A program made the translations under genes and the position numbers. DNA of 64,000 bases from Rhizophlyctis rosea (taxonomy: Eukaryota > Chytridiomycota > Chytridiomycetes > Rhizophlyctidales > Rhizophlyctidaceae), in the NCBI GenBank assembly GCA_027596075.1, contig JADGJC010000001.1, positions 378,796 to 442,795 of the forward strand, written 5' to 3'. The notes under the pieces are model-generated. The model searched no databases and was not told the origin of the DNA. It saw nothing but the letters and a program-made list of their open reading frames with translations. Each line of letters opens with the position of its first letter. Within the stretch, counting starts at the first letter, position 1. This document shows, in pieces, positions 47,610 through 60,671 of this stretch.

Positions 47610-49406
47610 TCAAGCAAGATGTTCCCTTTGCTGCACATCCAATTCCTCGGGGGTGATGCTTAGTTCTAAAATTTGATTCTCATATCTATGTGCACGCCCA
47701 TCCCAATCAATTTCCAGTGGGATGCTTCTGTGCAATCTGAAGGTGATCGGCCGTCCAACTTTCAGCCCCATGATTTTCAAGATCTGTCGGAAGATGCCAT
47801 GTAAATATATGGATTCCGAAAGAAAATGTCCTCAACAATCGCATACCTCCTGAGTGTTTCTGACCGGTTTATCCTTCACGTGGGTAATCACATCCCCATC
47901 AATGAATCCCGCTTTTGCTGCTGGCGATTCCGGTGCAATTGACGAGACCAAGACCCCATTCGTAAGTTGCGGCAAGTTCTCGTAGGAACGACTTGATGAA
48001 AGCTGTTGCCAAACATGAGATGTAAGCGTCACCATTTGCATCCCTATTGGATATTGATTAATGTTGTGGCTGCAGCATATTGCAACAACATCCTCCTCAC
48101 TTACCCAACCACGGTCTGACAATCCTGCCTTTCTGAAGCTGCTCGATCAACTCCATCGCCTTATCCACTCTAATGGCGAATCTATAAGAAAAGAATATGA
48201 GCTATGAAGTGGCATGCGCCGATTATATCCCGCAACAGATCAGTACGTTATTCCCTCACTTTCGGCTCTGGTCGTGTTGATACCGATCACTTCCCCGTCT
48301 AGGTTGATGAGAGGTCCCCCAGAACTCCCACTATGCACCACGCAGTCAGTTTGGATGTACTCCACACGTGATTCCTTTCCTCCTATCTCTGTGTTCTTCC
48401 GATTCTGAGAAGAGATTACCCCGGCCGTGACAGTGTTGCTCAGTCCGAAAGGAGAACCAACAGCAATCACCCAATCGCCTGGTCTGCAATTGAAGTCAAT
48501 GCATATTTCACTTCAAGGAATGTCGATAATATAGCACCTGAGGTTGGGATTCATGCCTGTGGAATGCAACGTGGTCAGATTCGTTGCTTGAACCAGGCAC
48601 AGGCTGGACACCTACTCAATGTCGCTTTGGGCCATTTTGCAGGCAGATTGGCTTGCTTTTTGGATATTTTAACCACCGCAAGGTCGGAAGGCGCATCCAT
48701 GCTGTGAATGAAACCTTCATATTCAGAGCCAGTCGAAGTGACTACTCTTAGCTGTCGACACGATCAGCTACCCTTTTCCTGCCGTCAACGACGAAATCAA
48801 ATTTCATACCCTGTTCCCTTCAGCCAAATCGGAGACTACGTGCGCATTGGTAAGTATGGTTCCATCATCACCAATGAAAAAGCCTGAGCCCGATGAGATA
48901 AGGTTCTTCTCCTCCAACAGACTGGAAGGCTCTTTGGGTACTCTATCGTGAGTTGAGCTACCAATCATAAAACATGACATATTCAACCCACTCGTTTCAA
49001 TGATTATGTTGACGACTGATTCAAGTACTGGTTCCACGGCGTCCGCAATGAAGCCATGGTATCCTCCTTCCCTCCCAAACTTCCAGCGTTTCTTTCGCTT
49101 TTCGGGTGAGGACTCGTGTTCCTCCTCTGCAGGTTCTGGTGCTATGACTTTAACTTCTGGCGCCTTTTGAGACACCCAACCATTCCACGCCGTGTGTATT
49201 TCTTGCACTTTGATTGTTGCTGTAAAGATAGCTCCGAAAAGCAGCCCTGTAACAAACCACGTCGTGTTGTGGGCTTGGCGGTTGTGCCGCCGAGAACGGG
49301 TACGCGTTGCAAAGTCTCGTACTTGTTGGGTCGGGTGGGGCCTAAATCGGTGGGTTGGCAATATTGTGCAGGTGCATATACGCCTAAAAATGGGTCTGGG
49401 AAACAT
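47610..49406 (-). CDS. HtrA2/Omi-type mitochondrial serine protease
   Basis: Exons on minus are 49406-48810, 48751-48616, 48556-48538, 48483-48247, 48181-48105, 48043-47847 and 47783-47610 (478 aa). A basic presequence (residues 1-~45) precedes one membrane helix ([18 protein letters not shown]), as in animal HTRA2. The trypsin-like domain has the catalytic His in ILTNAHVV, Asp in [13 protein letters not shown] and Ser in [20 protein letters not shown] (GSSGG in place of the common GNSGG). A PDZ domain follows ([28 protein letters not shown]), then a C-terminal tail. This is the single-PDZ animal type, not yeast Nma111 (doubled protease). A 19-nt micro-exon (48538-48556) encodes S-MNPNLR just before [13 protein letters not shown]. 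Confidence 0.9.
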
Positions 49407-49948
49407 TGTTCGGTGTGCAGGTCAGCGCTTGTGATAGAGGTGCTAGTGGTGCAAGTAGATGTCAAATATGGGTGGTGCAAATGACGGTGTGGAGTGTGGG
49501 TGCCCTCACACATTTGGGTGGAGAATTGACTGCGGACTCGGTGGAGGCACGGCCGACGGCGTGACGTGACTAAGCCGCCTGATAAGACCCGTGGCGATGA
49601 TGTAAGTACACCGGGAGTCGGATTGAAAAGCCCAGTCCGGTCAATAATGAAATCACGCAGTGGGTAACTGGTTTGTGTTATGACCGAATCACATTGCGAT
49701 CAGGGTCACATGCCATGATGATCACAGACCACGATTTCCTTCTTTCGTTTCCTCGCAAAACTGCCAGGCAGATTTCGAGCAAGTTGCAGTCCGCCATTGG
49801 CTTCAAAGAATCACAGTCCGCATTTTTCGCCAATTCCACTCTGCAATTGCTGCTACTGGTCGGACTAAGAGGTATGCAATTGTTGATTACATCTCTTTCT
49901 TTGAAGCAATCTTACAATAACAATGACTTTTCAAGGGAAGGCAACGTA
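49407..49948. other. Upstream region of HtrA and chitin synthase (may include 5' coding extension)
   Basis: This is the divergent upstream interval. The chitin synthase frame is open from an ATG at 49673, so 49673-49948 may be coding or 5' UTR. Confidence 0.4.
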
Positions 49949-52900
49949 ATGAGTGACCCAACCGCGTCACATTCGCGACAGGACTTATTGGGGTCTGAAC
50001 AGTCGCTGGCAAATGATAGCGATGTATCTTCCGCGCAATTAGTCAGATCAGAGGTGTATACCACACCGTACGCGTCCATGACGCCCATGTCTCGCGATAT
50101 ATTCCAAGGGCGGCCGTCCAAAGCGCTACCAGTGCCTCCCATATATATCGCGCCACCAGTGCCACCAATACCAACAGGGTCAGATGGGTTCACCCACGAT
50201 ATGCTCTTTCCAAATGTTGGTGCTCCCAGTGCGGCGAATCGTCGTCCTTCTCGTCCACTGCCCGAACCCATTCCAATTCGCGAAAATGTAATCCCGCAAA
50301 GCCGCCATCCAGGGCCCTCGCCAACAAATCCAGCAATTGAAGGTGCAACTCGCCGGATGACGATGGGACGAACGCGTACCGCTTTAAGTCCTCGCAGCCC
50401 TCAAACCTTTCTGTCCACGCGCGCCAAACGCAAATTATGTCATCCTTGGACCGTCTATGTATGGATGGTCACATGGTGGGCACTCCCTGTTTTTCTCCGA
50501 AAGTGTGGCGGAATGCACGACCGGCGAGTTCAGTTTGCGTGGCGGGAGAAGATCGCGCTATGTTCCATCATTGTATTCATGTGCGCAGCATTAGCATTCC
50601 TTACTTACGGCTTCAACGCATCTGTGTGCCAGCTCGAAACGACTTGGTCAACCGCAACTCAAATAGCTAGTTTCACCCCAGGCACTTACCCGCACTTGTA
50701 CGTCATTCACGGAGTCTTGTACAGCATGACTTCCTTCATGAGTGTACATGCTTCCTTCCCGAGATTCCAGTCTGGTCAGTTAGATCATACGCCCATCCAC
50801 ACGCTCACCGGGAAAGATATCTCCGCGTTCTTCCCTGATTCGGATGTGCCAGCAAATTGCGGTCTGGAATATACATATTCGCAAACATGTGTGACAAGCG
50901 ATTTTTCTTCAACATATGCTCATTGCCACGACCCAAGCCAGGTTGAGAAGGCAGTTCTGAAATATGGGATGCGAGTTGGGCCGGTGGTATATACGTGGGA
51001 CGAGGTAGAAAAGGCAAACAAATCGCTTGTAGTGTACAAAGGGATGGTGGTTGATCTAACGCCTTACATGGCTTCGAACGTCCCCTATTTTGGCACGGGC
51101 ACGGATGGGATTCTGCGCACGCATATCGGACGGGACATCACCGCGGTGTTTGCCGGGTCGGCGGCTCGGAAGGGGAAGGCAGAGTGTGTTACCTCTTTCT
51201 ATAGGGCAGGGCAGGTTGACGTGATGGGTGTGGGATGTATGGCATCGAGCATCGTTCTCTACATCTCCTTGATAATCATCCTGTCGGTAGTAATGACGCG
51301 CTTTGTTTTTGCAATTTATTTCGGTTGGTTTATTTCGAGGGAGTTGGGTAAACTGAAGGAGAACTACGAGGTGGAGCGTCGGTTTTTGGGAGGCAGGAAA
51401 GAGGCTTTGCGGGAGGGAAAAGTTCCTTTCCCCATGAAGGCCGGGCAGAGGACTAGTGTCATTGGGCATCCATCCAATTCAAACTCGGGAGACCACACAC
51501 AGGGCGGATCATCAAATGCTGATCCACAAGGAGGAGATTTACTGAAGGTGGGATTGGGAAGAGCACCATCGGGGGCGAGGCGATTGGCAAATATTCGAAG
51601 AAAGCAGTTAGAAGCGATGGCGGCCGAAGCCAAACGGAGAGAAGTTGAAAACAGCGGGGTTGTGGCAACCTACGAATCGCCGTACGGAAACGAAGTCTAC
51701 ACTGTTTTGCTGGTCACTTGCTACTCGGAGGGGGAGGACGGATTAAGGACAACAATGGATTCACTTGCCGACACCAACTACTCCGATGACCATAAGTTGC
51801 TGTTCGTGGTGGCGGATGGGTTAATCAAAGGGTCGGGGGAAACACGATCCACGCCGGATATAGTTTTAGGCATGTGCGAAATGGACGACAATTGGGCCTG
51901 TCCACCAGAACCCGTCAGCTACGTCGCCATCGGAGACGGACTGAAAAGGCACAATATGGCTCAAGTGTACGCGACTTGGTACACGCACAACGACCGATGC
52001 ATCCCTACGATTATCGTCGTCAAGTGTGGTACCCCGGAAGAAGCAAAAACGGCCAAACCTGGCAACCGCGGTAAACGGGACTCCCAAATCATCCTCATGA
52101 CGTTTTTCCAAGCGGTTATGCTGGATGAGAGGATGAGTCCGCTGCACTATGAACTTTTCCAAAAAATCCATTACCTGATGGGAGTGACACCGGATCGGTT
52201 CGAGATTGTGCTCATGGTCGATGCTGATACCAAAGTTGCCCCCGACTCCTTGCCCCGTATGGTAGCTTGCATGACGCGGGATCCGATGGTTATGGGATTG
52301 TGTGGGGAGACTCGTATCGCCAACAAAAGCGAATCTTGGGTTAGCATGATACAGGTCTTTGAATATTACCTCTCGCATCATCTCAACAAAGCGTTCGAAT
52401 CGGTCTTCGGTGGGGTTACATGTCTGCCCGGATGTTTCTGTATGTACCGGATCAAAGCACCCAAAGCGGAGGGAATCTGGGTCCCCATTCTTGCGAATCC
52501 GGATATAGTTAGAACATACTCGGAGAATGTCGTCGACACACTTCACAAGAAGAATCTGCTACTTTTAGGGGAAGATCGGTTCCTGACAACTCTGATGTTG
52601 GGGACGTTTCCTCGTCGGAAGCTCATCTTCGTGCCAAAGGCCTTCTGCAAAACGGTGGTACCTGCCCAATTCCGCGTGCTCCTGTCACAACGCCGCCGCT
52701 GGATCAACTCTACCATACATAATTTGTTGGAATTAGTGTTAGTGCGAGAACTATGTGGAGTTTTTTGCTTTTCCATGCAATTCATCATCATGCTGGAATT
52801 GATTGGCACTGTAACATTACCCGCCGCGATCGTTTTCACAATGTAAGTCGAACATCGCGATATTTTTGTGATTGCACGGAACTCACCCAGTTGAAACCCT

Positions 52901-53385
52901 ACAGATTCCTCATTATTGTATCCATTGTAACTATCCCTCAACCGATCCCTTTGATTCTTCTCGGCGCCATCCTGGGCTTACCTGCCATTCTCATTCTCCT
53001 CACGACGCGACGTCGAGTGTACGTTGGTTGGATGTTTGTTTACTTACTTTCCCTCCCTGTTTGGAACTTTGTGCTTCCCACCTACGCCTTCTGGCACTTT
53101 GATGACTTTTCGTGGGGACAAACGCGTAAAGTAGAGGGAGAGGTAGCAGGGAAGGATGGTCATGGTGGCGGGGATGATACAGACGTAGATGGCGCGACGA
53201 GGGTAATGCACAAGAAGTGGGTGGAATGGGAGATGGAGCGACGGCGGGAGATTAGGGAAGATTGGGAGAATGCGGCAAGGACGGGTATGCCTAGAGATAA
53301 AATCTCACCGATCGTTTTGACGCCCTCAAGGAAAACGATGGCTAGTTGGAAGCAATCGCCCGTGCGAGATGCGATCGCTCAATGA
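49673..53385 (+). CDS. CHS: Chitin synthase, class IV-like with cytochrome b5-like domain
   Basis: This polymerises UDP-GlcNAc into wall chitin at the plasma membrane. Exons are 49673-52842 and 52905-53385 (1216 aa from the first ATG; 1124 aa from MSDPTAS at 49949, which I think likelier). After a Pro-rich cytosolic tail come two helices ([38 protein letters not shown]). Then comes a cyt-b5-like region ([31 protein letters not shown]). A third helix precedes the GT2 domain: [60 protein letters not shown] and [12 protein letters not shown]. The C-terminal helices span the intron. Motifs EDR and QRRRW are intact. No myosin motor is fused. Its tail is acidic ([10 protein letters not shown]). Confidence 0.93.
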
Positions 53386-55247
53386 ATGTACCTCACTTTT
53401 TGTACTAAACCATATATTACACTGTGCTGCAACAGACCGCCTAGTTTTCTTTGGATGGACTGTTGGGACATTTTATTTGAAATCCATTGGACGCGGTTGA
53501 CAGTTGGATGGGTGTCGGTGTTCATGATCAACATCGGAATCCCTCTGTTGAGGATCATCAGTAGCATCCAATCATTTTACGCAACGCAGACAGCATCCGC
53601 CATATTGTGTGACGGACTTGTCATTGTACGATTGATTTCAATCATACTGAGTCGGAAGACCCCGACCTTCCAAGATAGCCCCTTTCTTGAACAGGCGATA
53701 AGTTGAGACCGCTCGCTGCCTACTTAGTACTATAGCGTCCGACTTAGATGGGTATTGGACATGCCCAATAGTCATATTGTCATCATTATTTATACCATTC
53801 ACTTGATCGCTGCTGGTGCTGGCAGGTAAATGAGGTGGTACGGCTAGTCTCATGGTGGTGAAAGCTGTTGTGTTCGTAGATTGCTAGAATGTTGCGTGCC
53901 GAACTGGGCTTGTTGTACGGAGTGAAAGGACATTGTCTCGTCACAGGTTTTACGAGCACCTGCTCAGATTGAAGCTGCGACATGGTCAGTAGGTCAGCCT
54001 GTTCGTGCCTCATATTTGCAACCCCACCAACCGCAATCGCCAATCAAGGGGTCGCACGACAGCAACATGATAATCATTACTTATTCACCGTCAGTGGGAA
54101 CTTGCCTTCTTTTTGCGGCACATAACTTTTATCCCACCCTCAATGAATCGCATTCATCACAGCGTGTAGGACGCATACGTTGACGGTCCTGACATGGACA
54201 TGGATACCTGTATGTTACAGTTGCTTTTTACGAGCACCAGAATGGCGCGCAAGGGCATTCTGAGAAGTGTCATCTATTTTGGAGCTGGTGATCCTCTCCT
54301 TCTGTTCCATTAATCAATCAAACTGTTGATCAACATTTTGTGTGGTCTTCTCCTCAAGCCCCGCACGGTGTGACAGTGATGTAATTTTACAAAAAAAATC
54401 AAGTGGTGAAAGCAGCGACCCAGACGTGACGTAAATGCTCCGGTTGCTGCGCTTGATTTTGCTTGATCCCGTTCACACCAACATTGTTGCATTTCATAAG
54501 GACGTTAGTATCCTTTATTTTGGTCCTTGATGTCCTTTCACTTTTTTAAAATGATAACGTCCGATCTCCAATTGGATCTCCAACCGGGCAAGGAGCAAGA
54601 AAAGAACCATGAAACCTTCTCAATGTTCTCATCCCTTGTGTGGGCCATGATGCTTGCCCTTCCTTCTTTCAACTTTCAAAATCAAAGGCAAGGAGTCAGG
54701 ACGTGTGTATGTATTTACGCCGCCTCAAGCCTCAGTGGCCTCCTCAGTGGGCCCGGCCTCGCCCTGGCCCCTGGCCTCCCCCGCCCCAAATAGTCCAAAT
54801 TCAAATGGAACCAAAATTAGGTGCACGTGGCGCGTGGCAAAGCATCACTCAACACTCTACGCCTCTCCGCTGCTGTAGCTTGGCCTGCCGGTTGGCCCCC
54901 TTGCGGGAGTTGGCCGCAAACCCATCTGGGGAAACCTCTGTTTGCCATTTCCCCGTGAATTCCACCACGTCAATAGTGGAACTGGTACTACCCGCACCTC
55001 TGCACTGGAATCCACACTGCACAGCCGCGCCCTGCCCTGTGCCCTCAGGAGACTCGGGAGTCAGGCCTTCCTCTTCGAAGAACCCTCCGCTATAAAAGGA
55101 CTGAAGTAAGACTCAACACCCTGTTCTTTGACCCCCTCGCCTCCACCAACACTCCCACCAGCCTACGGCCCACCATACTTGATATTTCCTGAACCTGTCA
55201 CCGCAACAACCCCTCTTTACCCCACTACATCCCTCACGTCAATAAAC
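53386..55247. other. 1.9 kb intergenic region with promoter elements
   Basis: No supported gene lies between chitin synthase and GDP-mannose pyrophosphorylase. The proximal 0.6 kb is GC-rich with CCTGGCCC-like runs (54740-54785) and CACGTGG/GCGTGG motifs near 54823-54840, then the TATA box at 55091. Confidence 0.5.
55091..55097 (+). promoter_or_regulatory. TATA box of GDP-mannose pyrophosphorylase
   Basis: TATAAAA in the context cgctataaaagg lies 150 bases upstream of the ATG at 55248. The interval between holds a C/T-rich leader, as in strongly expressed fungal genes. Confidence 0.65.
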
Positions 55248-56464
55248 ATGAAGGCTCTTATTCTCGTCGGTGGTAGGTGATCATGCTCCAAAGCTCTTTC
55301 TCGAAATGGAGTATTGACCCTCCTGATGCTGTTCATCGTAGGTTTCGGTACCCGTCTTCGTCCATTGACTCTCACCCTCCCCAAACCCTTGGTTGAGTTT
55401 GCCAACCGCCCCATGATCTTGCACCAAATTGAGGCCTTGGTCAAGGTAAACAAACATCGACTGCAATCACAATGAATGGGTTGCTTATGCTATATATTTG
55501 AATTGCTTAGGTCGGCGTCACTGATGTTGTTCTCGCTGTCAACTACCGTCCGGAAATTATGGCCAATTTCATGCAAAAATATGAGAAAGAGTTTGGCATT
55601 CGCATCCACTTCTCCGTCGAGAACGAGCCCTTGGACACTGCTGGACCATTGGCTCTTGCAAAGGACATCCTTTCCAAGGATGACACTCCCTTCTTCGTTC
55701 TGAACTCGGACGTCATTTGTGATTTCCCTTTTGAAGAGCTTGCTGACTTCCACAAATCCCACGGCGGCGAGGGAACAATCTTCGTGACTCGGGTAGATGA
55801 GCCTTCCAAATATGGTGTGGTGGTTAACAAGCCAGATTCAACCTGCATCGAGCGATTCGTCGAGAAGCCCAAAGAATTCGTTTCGAACAAGATCAACGCC
55901 GGCATCTACATCTTCAACCCCTCTGTTCTCAATCGTATCCAGCCCGTCCCCACCTCCATGGAGAAAGTCATCTTCCCCGCACTTGCTGCCGAATCACAAC
56001 TTCACGCCATGGAACTCCCCGGTTTCTGGATGGACGTTGGACAACCCCGCGATTTCTTGACTGGAACCGGTCTATACCTTACCTCCGTCTCCCGCAAAAA
56101 CCCCTCATCCCTCTCCACCGGTACCAACTTCACCGGGCACGTCCTCGTTCACCCCACAGCGAAGATTGGCGAGAACTGCAAAATCGGCCCCAACGTCGTC
56201 ATCGGTCCGGGTGTTACAATCGGTGACGGTGTGCGATTGAGCAGGACGGTTGTCATGGAAGGGTCGACCATAAAGTCGCATGCATGGATTCAGTCGACCA
56301 TCGTCGGATGGCATTCCACTGTGGGGCAATGGGCACGTTTGGAGGGAACAACGGTTTTGGGAGATGATGTGCACATCAAGGATGAGGTGTACGTCAACGG
56401 AGGATCTGTGCTACCGCACAAGAGTGTTAGCGCAAATGTGACTGAGCCGTCGATCATCATGTAA
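55248..56464 (+). CDS. MPG1: Mannose-1-phosphate guanylyltransferase (GDP-mannose pyrophosphorylase)
   Basis: This makes GDP-mannose from mannose-1-phosphate and GTP, feeding N- and O-glycosylation, GPI anchors and wall mannan. Exons are 55248-55272, 55342-55445 and 55511-56464 (360 aa, the normal length). The first intron splits the nucleotide loop, which reads [20 protein letters not shown], followed by KPLVEF. Other motifs are [40 protein letters not shown] and [14 protein letters not shown]. The C-terminal hexapeptide beta-helix ([35 protein letters not shown]) closes with [13 protein letters not shown]. Very strongly conserved with Srb1/Psa1/GMPPB. Cytosolic. Confidence 0.96.
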
Positions 56465-57958
56465 AGATGGAAGCGGGAGCACCTCAATGGAATTAATGTA
56501 ATAGATAGTTTAAAGTTTAATATTGCTAGGACTGTGAGAGTCCGCCTCTTGTATAAATGTTATCTCTTCTGTCGGCCTTACTTTTTTCATAGGCTTGCTA
56601 ATGGATGTGAATCACATGTTCGAAAAATGCAGTTGTCCAATTCATGCATCCAAGCATGCTCGAACGCGATCGCGTTCGAGGTGCAGATTTCCTCTATTGC
56701 CGCTGACTACAGGCGAAGAGATGGGTGAACAACTACACCCATATAAACGTGGAGCAGTTCCGAGCATTGAATGCCATTCTGCCATGTACCCACCCGCAGA
56801 AAGGAAGTGTTGCCTTGGAGCAGAGAATCGAGCGGGTTGGAAAGTACCCACCTCCACGTTTGTGTATAAATTAAATGAGACTCGTGCGGCATTTTGCGTT
56901 TTACCTCCATGGGCCAAGCGAGCAGAGTAATAATGACTGCCTTTATGTGTTTCCACGTGGCATGGTACACAACCTCATTCCCAACAGCACGCATTCTTGA
57001 AAATCGTGAATAACAACATGATTAGATGATAACATCTACTACCTCAACCACCCCCAAGTTCCCTTGCCAAATCAATCGTGACCTGAGAGTGAAAGCGCTA
57101 AGAATCTCTTTGGAACTCTGTGCACAGGTTTCGACCAATCACTAGTAATCATTGGCAGGACTCATCTCGACGACGCTGTCTTTGGAGAGTGCGCCTCTTT
57201 TTTTTAGGCGGAGAACAAGTCGCAGAGGATCATACATCAAAATGGTATTCCGAAATGACGGGAGACTTCGGGAAAAATTTACTGTCCATTGGACATCACG
57301 TCAAGCCATCTGATGAACTCAGGTCAAGGCCATAGCACTTCCAAGGAAGTTGCAGGTATTGAGATATGTAATCAGCCTCCTTGATGCCCATCACTGTTAA
57401 CGCTTGTAAATAATTAATCAAGTAAACAATGGGTGAAAAAACATGCATTCTCCGTAAAATGAAGCTCCATTGACACAACCGCAATATGGTCTCCTTTGGC
57501 GTATCGCAAATCAAGTACCAGCACTAAGCAGACAATTCGACACAATGCACAGAATGAAATGGAACAAATAAGTACAAGAATCCCCACCACTTTCGGCGTC
57601 AATGAACGTATATTTTGCTTACATCTCTTCTGCCGCTGAAATCGCATATGCACCATCATCCGTCACCACAAAGAGCAGCATAATGATATTCAAACGAACG
57701 ACGGACAATTGAAGGGTCGATATGTTGATGAATCAAATTGAAGCTCTTCGTTGCACCCCTCCAACATACAATTGCCTCCTACTCTAAATACAGCCCGACG
57801 AGCCAACAAACGTATGCGTAATGTGGATAAAATGATGCGTTTCACTCTTCTTATTAAGTTATGACCGACAGTCTATTTGTTCTCATAGGCGGCGTTGTGA
57901 ACTTTCTGCGCACGACCAGAAGGATCTTCGGCACATCCTGAAGCAACATAGTTAGTCA
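56465..57958. other. 1.5 kb convergent intergenic region
   Basis: No supported coding region lies between MPG1 and asparagine synthetase. It includes the 22-bp palindrome at 56659-56680. Non-coding RNA cannot be excluded but nothing matches a family I know. Confidence 0.5.
56659..56680. repeat. 22-bp perfect palindrome
   Basis: CTCGAACGCGA is followed directly by its exact reverse complement TCGCGTTCGAG with no spacer. The outer flanking bases do not pair. It lies ~195 bases past the MPG1 stop. Confidence 0.9.
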
Positions 57959-60052
57959 TCAGGAATTGACGTAAACCTCATAGGCGCCTGCCGATATCTC
58001 ACCCCAATCTTTTCTGGGAATCCAGCGCACAACACTTTCAAGACATGGCGTTTGCGGGAAGCGTTTTTCGAAGATTGTTCGGTACCAGTACGCCTCTTTG
58101 GTCATCGGGGTGTCGTGAGGGAAACGTTCCGCTGCTTTGGACATCTCCTCATCGGAAACCAGAGCTTCCGACCGGTCCTTCAATGAATCGATCCAGCTGT
58201 ATCCTACACCATCCGAGAACTGCTCCTTTTGCCTCCACAAAATTTCATCCGGCAGGTAGGGGTCGGAGGGCTCGTCGAAAGCTTTCCGGATGACGTATTT
58301 TTCGAGTTTGTGATTGTACGGTCCGCGGCGGCTGAGTTTGTGGTTAGCGGGAACTTGCTGCATTGCAACATCGAGGAAGGCGCGATCAAGGAAGGGGACA
58401 CGAGCCTCCAGACCCCAGGCCATGGTGGATTTGTTGGCTCGAAGGCAATCGGATGTGTGGAGGTTTTGAATACGCTGAATACACTCATGGTGAAGAGCTT
58501 GTGCAGTGGGTGCGTTGTGGAAATAGAGGTACCCTGCGCAGCCAACAGATCTAGTGAATTCGTGCGCGGGAAGTTTGCAAAGTCCGCACATAGGACATAC
58601 CCCCAAAAATCTCATCCGACCCTTCGCCAGACAAAACCATCTTCACACCCATCGCCTTGATCTTGCGCGAAAGAAGATACATCGGAGTACTTGCGCGGAC
58701 AGTAGTGACGTCGTATGTTTCCAGATGATCAATGACTTCCTCAATAGCATCTAATCCTTCGTCAATGGTGAACGTGAAGCCATGGTGCAAAGTGCCAAGG
58801 AAGGCCGCAACACGTTCGGCAGCCTTCAAGTCGGGTGAGCCAGGGAGACCGATGGAGAACGAGTGAAGGCGAGGCCAGGCAGCGATCGATGAACGGGCTG
58901 CTGAAGATCCGATGGGGATTTGCGCTTTCAGTTCCGCGACCTAAACTCTGTCATGGGACGATAGTACTTACATCGGATGTCATCATCTTCTTCCACAGAT
59001 GATTGTTCTTCCTCCGCCCTTCTCATCCTCACAGCAATGGAAGCGATCAAACTCGAATCCAATCCGCCACTGAGCAAGACTCCGTAGGGCACTTCGGACA
59101 TGAGACGCTTCTTGACCGCCTTCTCCAAAGATTCCCTCAATGCCTTGTACATAGCTTTATCTTCTTCGGCAGTCTGAACCCGTTCCTCGTCTTCCAAGGG
59201 CGGAATGCCAGCAGCGACATCGCCATACCACTTTGGTTGGTAGTATTGGGTGGTTTCGTTTGTGGAGCTCAGGTAGTAATGTCCGGGAGGGAACGCGATG
59301 ATGCGATCATCACACTCTTCTTGCAAGCACTTCATCTCTGATGCGAAATATACCGACCCATCCTTCGCCCAGCCTTGGTACAGAGTTGTGATACCGACGT
59401 GGTCGCGTGCAGCCATATAGATGTCCTTGTTCTTGTCGTAGAGAACGAAGCTGTACATGCCGTCCAATTTGTTGACGAAGCTCGGGCCCTCCTCTGCGTA
59501 CTAAGAAAATCGTAAGCATGCAAGCTGCGGCCATTTAATCCGAAAAGGCGGAAGTAGAGACTAGAACATACAAGGTGGAGAATGACTTCACAGTCGGAGC
59601 GTGTTTTAAAGTGATGGGCCTTCTTCAGGTTCTTGCGGAGAGTTACGTGGTTGTAGATTTCGCCGTTGACAGCCAATATGATGGATTCATCCTCGTTGGT
59701 AAGTGGTTGTGCTCCACTGTCTAAACGTGTCGACACATATCACGAGGCGGAACTTGGTTATCTCCAGCGACTTCGGATGATACGCACCAACACCAACGAT
59801 GGCAAGACGCTCGTGGCAGATGACATTGTTGCCACACACTCTAACTCCACTCCAGTCCGGGCCACGATGACGAACCCTATATTGAAATAAAACCCAATCA
59901 ATGAATTCGTTTCTGATATATATATGGAATTCTGCCTGTCGCCCTTGTTCTCCATTCACACACATGACCTACTTCTTGGAAAGTTCAACCGCACGTGCGC
60001 GGAAGGCGTCTCCTTGTTGGGTCAACCCGAAGGCGGCAAATATACCACACAT
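57959..60052 (-). CDS. ASN1: Asparagine synthetase (glutamine-hydrolysing)
   Basis: This converts aspartate to asparagine using glutamine and ATP. Exons on minus are 60052-59973, 59876-59788, 59720-59572, 59500-58972, 58924-58601 and 58533-57959 (581 aa, family length). Translation starts [10 protein letters not shown], placing Cys2, the amidotransferase nucleophile, at the N-terminus after Met removal. The glutaminase domain has [30 protein letters not shown] and [19 protein letters not shown]. The synthetase domain has the PP-loop [40 protein letters not shown] and [19 protein letters not shown]. Intron 58925-58971 is only 47 bases, and its acceptor (…gaaag) was chosen because it alone restores the frame. 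Confidence 0.95.
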
Positions 60053-60671
60053 TATGATCAAATAGGTAAGGACACAGAAAAGGATAAGAACCGACAAAGG
60101 GGTTCTGCAAATCTACCCTTCTATGAAGGAGATGGAAGTGATGTGTAAGATTTCAGAGAGCACAGCAAGAGCTTGACATAGAATACCTGCGACAGGAGCG
60201 ACAGGGATCTCGGTGCACCTGGGAATGGGATTTGAAATTTGTTGGAACAGAAGGGTTTCAGATAGTAGATAATACAATGGATGGTCACTGTAAACAAACA
60301 GTGGGGCAAAGCCACAATTTGATTTGATTGGCTAGGTCCATGTCACTGCAAAACTGCCATGTGACGTGGCTCGTGCCACCCACTTCGGGCAGCCCCCTTT
60401 CTGTGGCTTGAAGTTGTTTGGTTTGTTGCTTTAGAGACCAGACTTGCCGACTTGCTGCGACTTTCCATGTGACGAAGCGGGGTAGAGTGGGGTAGGTAGT
60501 CTACGGATTTTTTAATTATCCTGCTAGGTATTCGTGATTCTGTAGCTAATGGCAGTTAAGGGGGTTTATCACAACTTGCACATCAAACGCAATTCACAGG
60601 CAAAGCGGTATATTTCGACAAATATGTATTTTTGTTTCGGAGATCAACACTGCCAGAAGGCTCAGTCTTCC
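60053..60671. other. Intergenic region between asparagine synthetase and SMU1
   Basis: This is the upstream region of asparagine synthetase and downstream region of SMU1 (both minus). A CRE-like TGACGT lies at 60361-60366, a possible bZIP (Gcn4/Cpc1-type) relative; this is only suggestive. No gene was seen. Confidence 0.4.

Noticed and set aside
54640..55095. 151-codon + frame before MPG1
   Set aside because: Pro/Arg/Ser-rich translation of GC-rich promoter sequence ending at the TATA box; alternative frames are equally open.
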